Shown here in pieces: positions 49,263 through 58,334 of a DNA stretch of 64,000 nucleotides. Where the stretch lies: assembly GCA_002742845.1 (NCBI GenBank), contig DLUH01000005.1, positions 1 through 64,000 of the forward strand. Reading direction: 5' to 3'. Positions within the stretch are counted from its first letter, which is position 1. Every line of letters begins with the position of its first letter. Source of the stretch: Sulfurovum sp. UBA12169 (GTDB taxonomy: Bacteria > Campylobacterota > Campylobacteria > Campylobacterales > Sulfurovaceae). A model generated the notes under the pieces. The model ran no database searches, was not told where the DNA came from, and was given only the letters and a program-made list of their open reading frames with translations. Made by a program: the position numbers and the translations under genes.

Positions 49263-50225
49263 ATGGAAAAATTAACCTATTTAACTCTTTTTAGTATTGT
49301 CATGCTGATGACAGGATGCAGTCAGAAAGATCCAAAACCTTATCACCATCCAAAAAATCCTGACTATAGTATAAAGAAACCAAAAGTAGTCTATGAACCC
49401 AGTAGAAATAATTTAAGCAAAATGGTCGAGGAGTTGCAAGGCAGGCCTTATGTGTGGGCCGAAGAGGGACCTGAATGTTTTGATTGTTCGGGGTTTACCT
49501 ACTATGTATATGGCAGCATGGGTATAGATATTCCCAGGGTAGCAAGAGAACAGGCCAAAGTCGGCAAAACAATCAATGTCGAAGAGTTACAATATGGCGA
49601 TTTGATCTTTTTCAACACTACCGACCAGCCGGGTCAAAGCATCACTCATGTAGGGCTTTATCTTGGAAACGGGTGGTTTACCCATGCGAGCACAGGCAAA
49701 TATGAAGTGCTCTATACCAATCTTTATACGTCCGTTTATTTTAAAGAAAGATTACGGGTTTGCCGCAGATATCTGCCTGATGCACAGATTGAGGTCAATA
49801 AAAGAAAACCATGGAAAATTGTAAGAGAAAAGCCGATTAAATTGCAAACAGAAGCCTTAATAAGATTGGCAGCCATCCCTCCTGCGGCCAAGGAAGTTCC
49901 GATTGTGGAAGAATCGCTTGCTCCTGCCCTAAAAAAAGAATCCGGACACGATATTGTTTGCGCTGTACCTGTCAGCAGGGAAAATACGGCCAATGGTATC
50001 TTTTATGTTCAGGTGGGATCTTTTGAAGGAAAACCAAACAATGATCTGCTTCTTACTATTACCCATCAAGGCTTTGCCTATAAAATGATACAATTTCCAA
50101 AAGGAAATGTTCAAATTAACAAATTGCTTATAGGACCGTACAAAAGCAAAAAAGAGGTTTTAGCTGCCCTGTCCAATGTTAAACAAAAAATTCAAAAAGA
50201 TGCTTTTATTGCAGAAATACGATAA
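49263..50225 (+). CDS. NlpC/P60 endopeptidase-SPOR lipoprotein
   Basis: A 320-residue lipoprotein: signal with lipobox LMTGC (Cys19), an NlpC/P60 cysteine peptidase domain (about 50-170; Cys75 in ECFDCSGFTY, His129 in THVGLYL, His141) and a C-terminal SPOR domain (about 245-320; FYVQVGSFEGKPNNDLL). The first part should cut peptidoglycan stem peptides, and SPOR would target it to glycan-rich septal wall. The frame extends to TTG 49248, but ATG 49263 gives a normal signal peptide. Last bases lie 5 bp before the next gene. Confidence 0.87.
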   Translation: MEKLTYLTLFSIVMLMTGCSQKDPKPYHHPKNPDYSIKKPKVVYEPSRNNLSKMVEELQGRPYVWAEEGPECFDCSGFTYYVYGSMGIDIPRVAREQAKVGKTINVEELQYGDLIFFNTTDQPGQSITHVGLYLGNGWFTHASTGKYEVLYTNLYTSVYFKERLRVCRRYLPDAQIEVNKRKPWKIVREKPIKLQTEALIRLAAIPPAAKEVPIVEESLAPALKKESGHDIVCAVPVSRENTANGIFYVQVGSFEGKPNNDLLLTITHQGFAYKMIQFPKGNVQINKLLIGPYKSKKEVLAALSNVKQKIQKDAFIAEIR

Positions 50226-50230
50226 AATCG

Positions 50231-50632
50231 ATGCCTAAAATTTCTATCAATGCATCATGTCCCTGCGGGAGCGGAGATAAATATAAAAAATGCTGCCGTA
50301 TTTACCACCAAGGAGCGAAAGCTCCGGATGCATTAACCTTAATGAAAACTCGTTATAGCGCATACGCTGCAAATGAATATGCTTATATTATCAAAACAAC
50401 GCACCCTAAGAATCCGGATTACTCTATAGAAATGCAAACATGGAAAACCTCTATTCTTGCATTTAGTAACCATACAGAATTTCTGGGTTTGGAGATCATT
50501 GAATTCATAGATACCCCCCATGAAGCATTTGTTACTTTCACAGCACATCTTTCAAGCGGTATCTTAAACGAAAAAAGCCGTTTTTTAAAAACGGATGGCA
50601 AATGGCTCTACGTAGACGGAGTATTGTTTTAA
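50231..50632 (+). CDS. YchJ-like SEC-C motif protein
   Basis: A 133-residue protein starting with a zinc-binding SEC-C motif (CPCGSGDKYKKCC, about 9-21) followed by an NTF2-like YchJ domain (ALTLMKTRYSAYAANEYAYIIKTTHP). The usual second SEC-C motif at the C-terminus is absent. Function unknown. Likely co-transcribed with the preceding lipoprotein gene. Confidence 0.85.
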   Translation: MPKISINASCPCGSGDKYKKCCRIYHQGAKAPDALTLMKTRYSAYAANEYAYIIKTTHPKNPDYSIEMQTWKTSILAFSNHTEFLGLEIIEFIDTPHEAFVTFTAHLSSGILNEKSRFLKTDGKWLYVDGVLF

Positions 50633-50665
50633 ATCTTCTTCAAATAACAAGAATGAAAAATAAGA

Positions 50666-50671
50666 TATAAT
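50666..50671 (+). promoter_or_regulatory. -10 box before the lysine-rich lipoprotein gene
   Basis: TATAAT 67 bp upstream of the ATG at 50738. No clear -35. Confidence 0.4.
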
Positions 50672-50737
50672 TCCTAAAAAATCTATGCCGTCAAAGCAGA
50701 ATCAAACATTAGATTTGACCCCAAAAAGAGAAAGAAA

Positions 50738-51574
50738 ATGAAAAAAATTAAACCCATTTATATAATATTGTTAAGTACTCTGTGGTTTATCATTGGATGC
50801 GGTTCTGATGACACTCCAAAACCAAATACACCAAAAAATAAAGCAGGATTTCATACCGACCGATCAAAATTTATTGCAACTATAGATGCGGCCGCTTCAG
50901 ACAAACAAGAAAGAAACAACTATATTGATGAATTTATTGCCAAATCAGACGTTCAGTGCCAACGCTATTTGGACAGACCTCTCAGAAAATCCGAAAGCAA
51001 ATCAAAAAGTGCACTCTACATGAATCTGTTTGATGCTGTAAGTGCAGTATTTGGCACAAAAGATGTTACAGACAGCGCCAAAAAACTGTATATGAAAAAT
51101 CCAAACGGTGAAAATGAAGCGAAAATGGCCTATGAAAAAGCCCTATCTTTTGAGATCAAACGTGGCGTAGAGATTGCCCGAGAACGCTATGCTCAAACTA
51201 TGTTGATTAAGAAAAACAGGCTCATAGAAAGCTATACGATTGCTATGCTTGAGCAGGATATACAAAACTACGATAAATTATGCGATTATGAATATGGCCT
51301 CGTAGAGATCAACAATATTCTCAAAAAAGCACAAACACCAACCACCGTACAACCTTTTTCTTCAAGACTAACCATAGACCCTGCTTCTATCAAAAATAAA
51401 GTAGAGGCCGTCACTATCGAAGCCAAAAGCAAAGAAGAGAAAAAGAAAAAGAAAAAGACAAAGAAAAAGAAAAAGAAAAAGAAAAAGAAAATTATACAAA
51501 GCGAAGAAGAAATGCAAATCATAGAAACATCTCTTGATGGCAATACCTCTTTGGCCGCCAATCTTCAAAACTAA
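50738..51574 (+). CDS. Lysine-tract lipoprotein, unknown function
   Basis: A 278-residue protein with a lipobox (FIIGCGS, Cys21) and no recognised domain. The middle is helical and charged. Near residues 235-251 lies a run of 16 Lys broken by one Thr, encoded by AAAAAG hexamers at 51440-51490; a short acidic tail follows. A basic patch like this in an exported protein might bind teichoic-like, nucleic acid or LPS phosphate, but that is speculation. The hexamer unit keeps frame when its number changes. Confidence 0.78.
   Translation: MKKIKPIYIILLSTLWFIIGCGSDDTPKPNTPKNKAGFHTDRSKFIATIDAAASDKQERNNYIDEFIAKSDVQCQRYLDRPLRKSESKSKSALYMNLFDAVSAVFGTKDVTDSAKKLYMKNPNGENEAKMAYEKALSFEIKRGVEIARERYAQTMLIKKNRLIESYTIAMLEQDIQNYDKLCDYEYGLVEINNILKKAQTPTTVQPFSSRLTIDPASIKNKVEAVTIEAKSKEEKKKKKKTKKKKKKKKKKIIQSEEEMQIIETSLDGNTSLAANLQN
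51440..51490 (+). repeat. Simple repeat (AAAAAG hexamers) inside a coding gene
   Basis: Seventeen codons alternate AAA and AAG, with a single ACA at 51458. Units of 6 bp (two codons) can expand or shrink by slippage without breaking the frame. Confidence 0.85.
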
Positions 51575-51630
51575 CTATAATTGCTGCAAACGTGATTCAT
51601 TTTTACAGCAAAAAAGGATACAATCTCTTT

Positions 51631-52017
51631 ATGAAATTAGCCGGTATAGACATTGGACTTAAGCGTATTGGCGTGGCAATTTGCCTGGATGACAAGATTG
51701 TTATGCCTCAAAATGCCATTCTCAGAAAAAACCGCAACCAAGCTGCACGGGATGTAAAAACTTTTTTACACGAATGGGAGATAGAAAAACTAATCGTGGG
51801 AATCCCGAAAGACGGCAGCAGCAGCAGCGAAATGGAGCGCCGAATCAAACACTTTGTCTCTCTTTTGGCTCTTGATATCGAAATCGTCTATCAAGACGAA
51901 CAGGGTTCCAGTTTTGAAGCCAAAGAGCTTACGATGGGAGAGTTTAAACATAAACGAGACGGCAGACTTGATTCTGTGGCAGCAAAGATCATCTTGGAGA
52001 GATTTCTGCATTTGTAG
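51631..52017 (+). CDS. ruvX: RuvX/YqgF-type RNase H-fold nuclease
   Basis: A 128-residue YqgF protein (putative Holliday junction resolvase, also linked to pre-16S rRNA processing). Catalytic acids are in AGIDIGLKRIGVA, and VGIPKDGSSSSEM, VYQDEQGSSFEA and RLDSVAAKIILERFL follow. The frame extends upstream to GTG 51592; ATG 51631 gives the normal family start. AAGGA is 12 nt away, a long spacing. Confidence 0.9.
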   Translation: MKLAGIDIGLKRIGVAICLDDKIVMPQNAILRKNRNQAARDVKTFLHEWEIEKLIVGIPKDGSSSSEMERRIKHFVSLLALDIEIVYQDEQGSSFEAKELTMGEFKHKRDGRLDSVAAKIILERFLHL

Positions 52018-52019
52018 AG

Positions 52020-52041
52020 TCTTTTTGTCCATCCAAAAAGA
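52020..52041. terminator. Possible bidirectional terminator between ruvX and the efflux permease gene
   Basis: TCTTTTTG (52020-52027) and CAAAAAGA (52034-52041) form an 8 bp stem around 6 nt between convergent genes. The T-rich arm serves either direction, but no T tract follows the stem, so it may be weak. Confidence 0.4.
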
Positions 52042-52058
52042 TAGCGCTGGGCATCCTG

Positions 52059-53270
52059 CTATTCATACCTTAAAGCATCAATCGGATTCATATTGGCTGC
52101 TTTACGCGCAGGAATGATCCCAAACACAATGCCGATCAGCATGGAAAAAAACAAAGCAACCATTGTAATTGTCGGATTGATTACCAGCGCAATATCAAGC
52201 CAAAGCGTTACGCCAAAGGTGATTGCAACACCCAATACAATTCCCACAACTCCCCCCAATCCTGAAAGCACAATAGATTCGATCAGAAACTGTATCAAAA
52301 TATCTTTTGCCATTGCTCCTACTGCCATACGAATACCTATCTCTCTTGTGCGCTCCGTAACCGAAACAAGCATGATATTCATGATACCGATTCCTCCGAC
52401 TATCAAAGAAATTGCGGCTACTGCGCCCAGCATGATTGTCAATATCGTAGTAACTTCTGAAATCGTATCAATAAGTGCTGTCATGCTCCTTACTGAAAAA
52501 TTATCTTCATCTGCTGAATCTATGCGTCTTCTTTCTCTGAGCAGCTGCTCTATTTGAACTTTAGCCTCAACAAGCGGGATATTCTCTTTTACTGCAGCTA
52601 TCATAAGGTGAATATTGTCACTGCCGCTAATGCGTCGCTGAAACAAAGAAAAAGGAACCAGCAGCATATCGTCTTGATCTGAACCAAACGTGTTGGCACC
52701 CTTAGTCTCAAGAACCCCTATGACTTCGCAAGAAAAGTTTTTAAGACGTATTCTCTTGCCGACAATCGATTCAGAAGGCGCAAAAAGTGTTTTAACGACA
52801 GTCTGGCCTACGATGCACACATTTTGTCCTGTTCTTAGTTCGCTTTTATCAAATACTCTTCCCTCTTGCAGATTCCAGTTTTGTGCAATCAGATAATCAT
52901 TTTCAACTCCTCTGATGTTCGTACGATAATTTTGATCTTTATAAATTATGGTCATCAAAGCATTTTCTACCGGCGAAATAGCCCTGAGTGTATACAAAGA
53001 GGATCGCAATGTTTCGAGGTCTTTTTTTTTGAAAGGTATCTCTATAGCACCCCGATTGCCGGGTCCGCGTTGTTGTCCTGGCATAATATAAAGCGTATTG
53101 CTCCCCAGTTTTTCAACACTTTGAGTAATTGATTTACTTGCTCCTTTGCCTATATTTACCATTGCGATCACAGAAGCAATACCAATCACTATCCCGATTG
53201 CAGTCAGTAAAGAACGCATCAGATTTCGCCTGATCTCGCGCAATGCCTGAAAAAATGCATTACGAAGCAT
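52059..53270 (-). CDS. MacB-like ABC exporter permease
   Basis: A 403-residue permease with one N-terminal transmembrane helix (about 20-42), a large periplasmic MacB_PCD domain and three C-terminal helices of the FtsX fold (GAVAAISLIVGGIGIMNIMLVSVTERTREIGIRMAVGA). Start ATG 53270 has GAGG 6 nt upstream; a TTG at 53288 is in frame. It overlaps the ATPase gene by 11 bp. The substrate may be a peptide, toxin or macrolide-like compound. Confidence 0.9.
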   Translation of the reverse strand: MLRNAFFQALREIRRNLMRSLLTAIGIVIGIASVIAMVNIGKGASKSITQSVEKLGSNTLYIMPGQQRGPGNRGAIEIPFKKKDLETLRSSLYTLRAISPVENALMTIIYKDQNYRTNIRGVENDYLIAQNWNLQEGRVFDKSELRTGQNVCIVGQTVVKTLFAPSESIVGKRIRLKNFSCEVIGVLETKGANTFGSDQDDMLLVPFSLFQRRISGSDNIHLMIAAVKENIPLVEAKVQIEQLLRERRRIDSADEDNFSVRSMTALIDTISEVTTILTIMLGAVAAISLIVGGIGIMNIMLVSVTERTREIGIRMAVGAMAKDILIQFLIESIVLSGLGGVVGIVLGVAITFGVTLWLDIALVINPTITMVALFFSMLIGIVFGIIPARKAANMNPIDALRYE

Positions 53271-53940
53271 GATTGACCTCTTTTTCAATCATTCCATCGC
53301 GCAGATATATCGTTCTTGAAGCATACGCAGCAATATCCTCTTCATGCGTAACCATAATCACCGTAATGCCCTGCTTGTTAAATGTCGTAATCAATTCCAT
53401 GATCTCATGGCCGCGCTTGGTATCAAGATTTCCCGTAGGTTCATCGGCGATCAGAACTTTTGGGCGGGTCACCATTGCTCTGGCGATAGCTACACGCTGC
53501 TGTTGTCCGCCCGAAAGCTGTCCGGGTTCATAAAAGATTCTATCTTCCAATCCTACTTTTTCAAGGGCTTCATAGGCCATTTTTTTGCATGTCGCGGCAT
53601 CTAGTCCCTGATATATCAACGGTATTTCAACATTTTCAAGAGAGGTGGTTTTTTTCAAAAGATTGTATCCCTGAAAAATAAATCCCAAAACATGGCGTCT
53701 AAACAAAGCGCGCTGGTCTTGATTGAGATTGCCGATCTCTGTATCAAAAAACAAATAGTTGCCGTTGCTGGGCACATCTAGGGTACCTAAAATATTGAGC
53801 AGTGTTGATTTGCCGCTTCCGCTTGGCCCCATGATGGCGACAAATTCTCCCTCTTCAATGTTTAAATTAATCCCTTGAAGTACCGTTGTTGCCGTCTCTC
53901 CTTCTCCATAGGTTTTCTCAATATTTTTCAGCACGATCAT
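53260..53940 (-). CDS. MacB-like ABC exporter ATPase
   Basis: A 226-residue ATPase of the LolD/MacB/FtsE group: Walker A GPSGSGKST (38-46), signature LSGGQQQR, Walker B VLIADEPTGNLD, H-loop VTHEE. In E. coli MacB this domain is fused to the permease; here the two are separate genes. It overlaps the adaptor gene by 4 bases. Confidence 0.93.
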   Translation of the reverse strand: MIVLKNIEKTYGEGETATTVLQGINLNIEEGEFVAIMGPSGSGKSTLLNILGTLDVPSNGNYLFFDTEIGNLNQDQRALFRRHVLGFIFQGYNLLKKTTSLENVEIPLIYQGLDAATCKKMAYEALEKVGLEDRIFYEPGQLSGGQQQRVAIARAMVTRPKVLIADEPTGNLDTKRGHEIMELITTFNKQGITVIMVTHEEDIAAYASRTIYLRDGMIEKEVNHAS

Positions 53941-55145
53941 AATCGTTTTTCCTGGTTGATAATCACACCGTCATCCTCATCAAGCTCTTCTGCATTAATC
54001 GCACTGATGGGGCCGTTATGCCCCAGTACTTCAACATAGATCTTTTTAGGTACGCCGTTTTTAAGAACCCAAACATGAGGATTTGGATCTATGTCTATCT
54101 TTTCTTCTTCTGCGCTGCTGAAAAGATTTTTTGTTTTTGGCTGAACCGGAATATAAAGCAGTGCAGCTCTTTTAATAATAAAAGCATCTTTAACCTCCCT
54201 GATAACAATATCTGCATCCACACTCATTCCGGGTCTCAATAAAAGTTCTTTATTGTTTACCTCCATAATCGCTTTATAGGTCACGACACTCTCTAAAATT
54301 TCAGAATTGATGCGCACCTGCTTGATTGCTGCATTAAATAGTCTCTCAGGATAGGCGTCAACGCTAAAAGTAGCCCGCTGTCCTACTTGTATTTTTGCAA
54401 TGTCTGCCTCATCAATGCTGATTTGAAGCTCCATGTTGGTCAGATCTTTAGCGATACTAAACAATACCGGAGTTTGAAAAGAAGCCGCAACCGTTTGCCC
54501 AGGATCAATATTGCGCACCAAAATCGTTCCGTCTACAGGAGAGTAGACTTTTGTTTTTTTTAGATCATACTCTGCCGATGTGAGCGCATGTTTGGCTTGT
54601 TCTATCTGGGCATTGGCATTGGCGATTTGCGCTTGGGCCAAAAGATAGTTTCCCCAGTCGCGGTCCCAGTCGCTTTGTGTAGGCAACGCGCCTTTGGAAG
54701 TGCTTCTAAGTTTTTTATTTCGCTCCATCGTTGTTTGCGCCTGATAGTACTGCGCCTGGGCGCTTTGCAGTGAGGCATTGGCTATCTCCAGTGACGCCTT
54801 TGCTCTATCAAAAACACTTTGGTATTTTGTAATATCCAGCACAGCCAACAGTTGTCCTTTTTTGACCTCATCGTTATAATCAACATACACCTCCTCTATC
54901 GTTCCGGAAACTTCGGTTCCTACATCCACACTTTCTACCGGCTGAATATACCCGCTCGCAGAAACCGTCAGTTCAAGGTTTCCTCTTTTTAGAGGATCTG
55001 TTATATACCGATATCCTGTGCCCCCTGATCCTTTAATAAAAAAACTATAGAATCCTATGCCTACGGCTAAAAATAATATACTAAAAAAGATGATCCATCT
55101 TGTTTTATGATTTTTATACTGAATAATTTTTTGCATCTCTTCCAT
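53937..55145 (-). CDS. MacA-like periplasmic adaptor
   Basis: A 402-residue membrane fusion protein: one N-terminal transmembrane helix (about 18-38), a biotinyl-lipoyl-like domain split by a long coiled-coil hairpin (about 90-180), and a beta-barrel (SIDEADIAKIQVGQRATFSVDAYPERLF). It links the ABC pair to an outer-membrane channel, most likely the TolC-type protein encoded upstream. Start ATG 55145 is chosen for its AAGGA site; the frame continues to 55169. Confidence 0.9.
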   Translation of the reverse strand: MEEMQKIIQYKNHKTRWIIFFSILFLAVGIGFYSFFIKGSGGTGYRYITDPLKRGNLELTVSASGYIQPVESVDVGTEVSGTIEEVYVDYNDEVKKGQLLAVLDITKYQSVFDRAKASLEIANASLQSAQAQYYQAQTTMERNKKLRSTSKGALPTQSDWDRDWGNYLLAQAQIANANAQIEQAKHALTSAEYDLKKTKVYSPVDGTILVRNIDPGQTVAASFQTPVLFSIAKDLTNMELQISIDEADIAKIQVGQRATFSVDAYPERLFNAAIKQVRINSEILESVVTYKAIMEVNNKELLLRPGMSVDADIVIREVKDAFIIKRAALLYIPVQPKTKNLFSSAEEEKIDIDPNPHVWVLKNGVPKKIYVEVLGHNGPISAINAEELDEDDGVIINQEKRL

Positions 55146-55281
55146 CTTTTTCCTTTCTTCATATACCAATCAACACCGCATATTTTTTGTTGATTGTGTT
55201 AAGACGGTGCCGCTTTACCATTCTAACGGAGATTGGCTGCAATGTCAATTTGAGGTTTGTGCGGCATCCGCTTTTCTGCTT

Positions 55282-58200
55282 TTACGAAACTTTTCCTACT
55301 TCGTACCATTTTCTCAACCATTTATCAAAAGGCGTAATGAATCTATAAATCACCGGCACAATGAGCAGGGTTAGCACCATGGAACTTAAAAGTCCTCCTA
55401 TGACAGCAATGGCCATCGGCGCTTTCGTCTCACTTCCCAGCCCTGTTGCTATGGCCAGCGGCAGCATTGCAAACACCATTGCAAGGGTTGTCATCAAAAT
55501 CGGTCTGAGTCTTTTTTCGCCCGCTTCAAGGAGCGCTTCGTCTGTATTTTTTCCTTTTCGCATCGCTTCATTGGCAAAATCCACCAGCAAAACGGCATTT
55601 TTTCCTACCATTCCCATCAGCAGCATAAAGCCGATCATCACAAAAAGACTAAATTGCAATCCGCTCAAATAGAGCGCAAGCATCACTCCAATGATACTAA
55701 GCGGCAGCGAAACCATGATAATCACAGGCTGGATCAAAGATTCATACAAAATAGCCAGAATGATAAACATCAAAATGACAGAAAGTCCCAATGCAACACC
55801 AAATGCCTCCCCTGTCTTAACCATTTCTTCTGCAAATCCGGTAAACTTATAGGTTACTCCCTTAGGCAACAGCTCATCAATTTTTTCTTCCGTATATTTG
55901 ACTGCTCCTCCAAGATCAAGCCCAAACAGATCGGCATATATACTGACCTGTCTTTGTCTGTCAAAATGATAAATGCTTGCCAAAGAAGTGCTTGGAACAA
56001 AATTGACCAAACCGTCAAGATAGACAAGTGCTCCGTTTTGCGCACGAAGCTGAATCTTTTTCAAATCTTCAATCGTTTTTCGATGAGCATCATCAAATCT
56101 AAGCGTGATATTATACTGCTTTCCCTTTTCCTCAAAATGAGATATTTCCAGATCGCTTGAAAATGCAATCGCGACAGCCTCGGCAATCTGGGAAGCAGTG
56201 ATCCCCATTTTGCTGGCATTTTCACGCAATATCTGAATATCTATTTGAGGTTTTCCTTCATCTAAATTGGTATCAATATCGACAAATCCTTTTTTTTGGG
56301 CAAGATAGCCTGTCAGATTGTGTGCGGCTGTCTTCAGTGCCTCAAATGAATCTGACTTTAAAATGATCTGGTAGGGAACGCTTGCTCCTGCTCCTTTAAT
56401 GTTGGGGATCGCTGCAGCCGTAATATATAAATTTTTTTGGTAAGGCTTGAGTTTTTCTCTCAGACTCTGGATAATCTCTTCTTGATTAAGTTTTCTTTGC
56501 ATCTTCGATGTCAGCTGAACATAAATAAGTGCCTTGTGAATTTCTTGGGAACTGTTGTACCCTACACTTAATGTGGTATAGAGTACATTTTTATCCTTTT
56601 TAACCAATGCTTCAATCTTTTTTGATTGCCTGATCATCTCCTCCAGAGAAATTCCCGCCTGTGCCCGGATCTGGACTTCAAATTCAGCTTTGTCTTCCTT
56701 GGGAATAAAATCCATACCGATCTTAGGAAAAAGGCTCAAACTGCCCACAAACGCAGCCAATACAAAAACAATTGTTAAAATCTTAAACTTCAAAACAAAA
56801 CGCAATGAGCTTGCATAGATAGTTTCCAAGCCTTTAAAAAAAGGCTCGGTTACGGTATAAAATCGGCTCTCTTTTTTATGAAGTGTTCTTGCGCTCAAAC
56901 TGGGAATAAAACTTAACGCTATCGTATAAGAGATAACCACAGCAAAACCAACCGTCATGGCAAAAGATTCAAAAAACTTTCCGACAATACCGCTCATATT
57001 TGCAACAGGGATAAAAACCGCCAAAAGCATCGCCGAGATCGCCAAAATAGCAAACGAAATCTCTTTAACGCCTTCATAGGCCGCCTCAAATCTTCCTTTT
57101 CCCTCTTCAAGTTTTTTGTAAATATTCTCTATAACAACCACCGCATCGTCAATGATAATACCTATTGCAAGCGTAAGTCCAATAAGCGTCATTCTATTAA
57201 GATCATATCCCATAAAATGCATCAACGCAATTGTGCCAAATATTGAGGCAGGAATAGAAAGTGCTGAAACAAAAGTAATAGTCATATTTCTCAAAAATAC
57301 GAAAATAATGATAACAGCCAAAAAAGCACCGTAGACCAAATCAAATTCAACATCTTTAAGCGAGTGAATAATGAAAGGCGAAGTATCATTAAGTATTTTA
57401 ACCTCAAATTTTTCTTGGGCAAGTTCTTGCAGCAAAGGCACCTCTGCTTTTACTTTGGCAACAATATCAAGCGTATTGGTGCCAGAAATCTTTTGCACTT
57501 CAAGCATTACTCCCTCCACGCCGTTGTAGGAAGCATAACTTTTGGCATCACTCAATCCGTCATCTACTTTAGCAATATCTTTAAGCCTTATGCCTTCTTT
57601 GATATTGATATTTTCAAGTTCTTTTATACTTAATGCATCCGCTTTGGTCTTTAGGATAAACTCTTTATCTTTGGCAATAAGCTTGCCTCCGCCGATTTTG
57701 ATATTTTCTTGGGCAACAATACTGTTGAATTCCGCTACCGTAATTCCATATCGGGTAAGTTTGGTGATATCAGGGTAGATTTTGATTTCTCTATCCTTAT
57801 AACCGATAATGTTGATTGCTCCTACGCCGTTGATCTTCTGGATGATTGGTTTGACTTTTTCATCAGCAAAAACCATTAAATTTTGCACCGTATCATTTTT
57901 TGCCGTAACAAAAAGATTGATTATCGATGCGCTGCCGATATCAAGTTTGCTTACCAAAGGCGTTTTGGCATCTTTCGGAAGAGAAACTGCAGAAACTTTA
58001 TCCCTTACATCATTGGTTGCCTCATCAATGTCACGCTCTAAAAAGAATTTAACCGTCACAATACTTACGCTGTCACTGCTTGTAGAAATTATAGAATCCA
58101 CCCCTCCTATTCTTGAGATTGCCTCTTCTATCTTTTCGGTCACCTCCGATTCGATTGTAGTTGGTTCAGCTCCCGGATAAACAGTTTTGATCGTTACGAG

Positions 58201-58323
58201 GGGAAAATCCACATTAGGAAAAAGGGCTGCTGGCATAACTTTGAAACTCATCCACCCGAAGATAACCAAAGTCAATGCATACATTAATGTAGCAATCGGT
58301 CTATTTATGGCAAACCTATACAT
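55282..58323 (-). CDS. RND efflux transporter (AcrB/HAE type)
   Basis: A 1013-residue inner-membrane proton antiporter. Two six-helix bundles and two large periplasmic loops are evident. The proton-relay pair is in GLTLAIGIIIDDAVVVIENIYK (TM4), and the N-terminal INRPIATLMYALTLVIFG and VDFPLVTIKTVYPGAEP are typical. It probably pumps hydrophobic drugs or detergents. 136 bp separate it from the MacA-like gene downstream, so the six efflux genes may form one or two transcripts. Confidence 0.95.
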   Translation of the reverse strand: MYRFAINRPIATLMYALTLVIFGWMSFKVMPAALFPNVDFPLVTIKTVYPGAEPTTIESEVTEKIEEAISRIGGVDSIISTSSDSVSIVTVKFFLERDIDEATNDVRDKVSAVSLPKDAKTPLVSKLDIGSASIINLFVTAKNDTVQNLMVFADEKVKPIIQKINGVGAINIIGYKDREIKIYPDITKLTRYGITVAEFNSIVAQENIKIGGGKLIAKDKEFILKTKADALSIKELENINIKEGIRLKDIAKVDDGLSDAKSYASYNGVEGVMLEVQKISGTNTLDIVAKVKAEVPLLQELAQEKFEVKILNDTSPFIIHSLKDVEFDLVYGAFLAVIIIFVFLRNMTITFVSALSIPASIFGTIALMHFMGYDLNRMTLIGLTLAIGIIIDDAVVVIENIYKKLEEGKGRFEAAYEGVKEISFAILAISAMLLAVFIPVANMSGIVGKFFESFAMTVGFAVVISYTIALSFIPSLSARTLHKKESRFYTVTEPFFKGLETIYASSLRFVLKFKILTIVFVLAAFVGSLSLFPKIGMDFIPKEDKAEFEVQIRAQAGISLEEMIRQSKKIEALVKKDKNVLYTTLSVGYNSSQEIHKALIYVQLTSKMQRKLNQEEIIQSLREKLKPYQKNLYITAAAIPNIKGAGASVPYQIILKSDSFEALKTAAHNLTGYLAQKKGFVDIDTNLDEGKPQIDIQILRENASKMGITASQIAEAVAIAFSSDLEISHFEEKGKQYNITLRFDDAHRKTIEDLKKIQLRAQNGALVYLDGLVNFVPSTSLASIYHFDRQRQVSIYADLFGLDLGGAVKYTEEKIDELLPKGVTYKFTGFAEEMVKTGEAFGVALGLSVILMFIILAILYESLIQPVIIMVSLPLSIIGVMLALYLSGLQFSLFVMIGFMLLMGMVGKNAVLLVDFANEAMRKGKNTDEALLEAGEKRLRPILMTTLAMVFAMLPLAIATGLGSETKAPMAIAVIGGLLSSMVLTLLIVPVIYRFITPFDKWLRKWYEVGKVS

Positions 58324-58334
58324 AGTGTTCCTGC

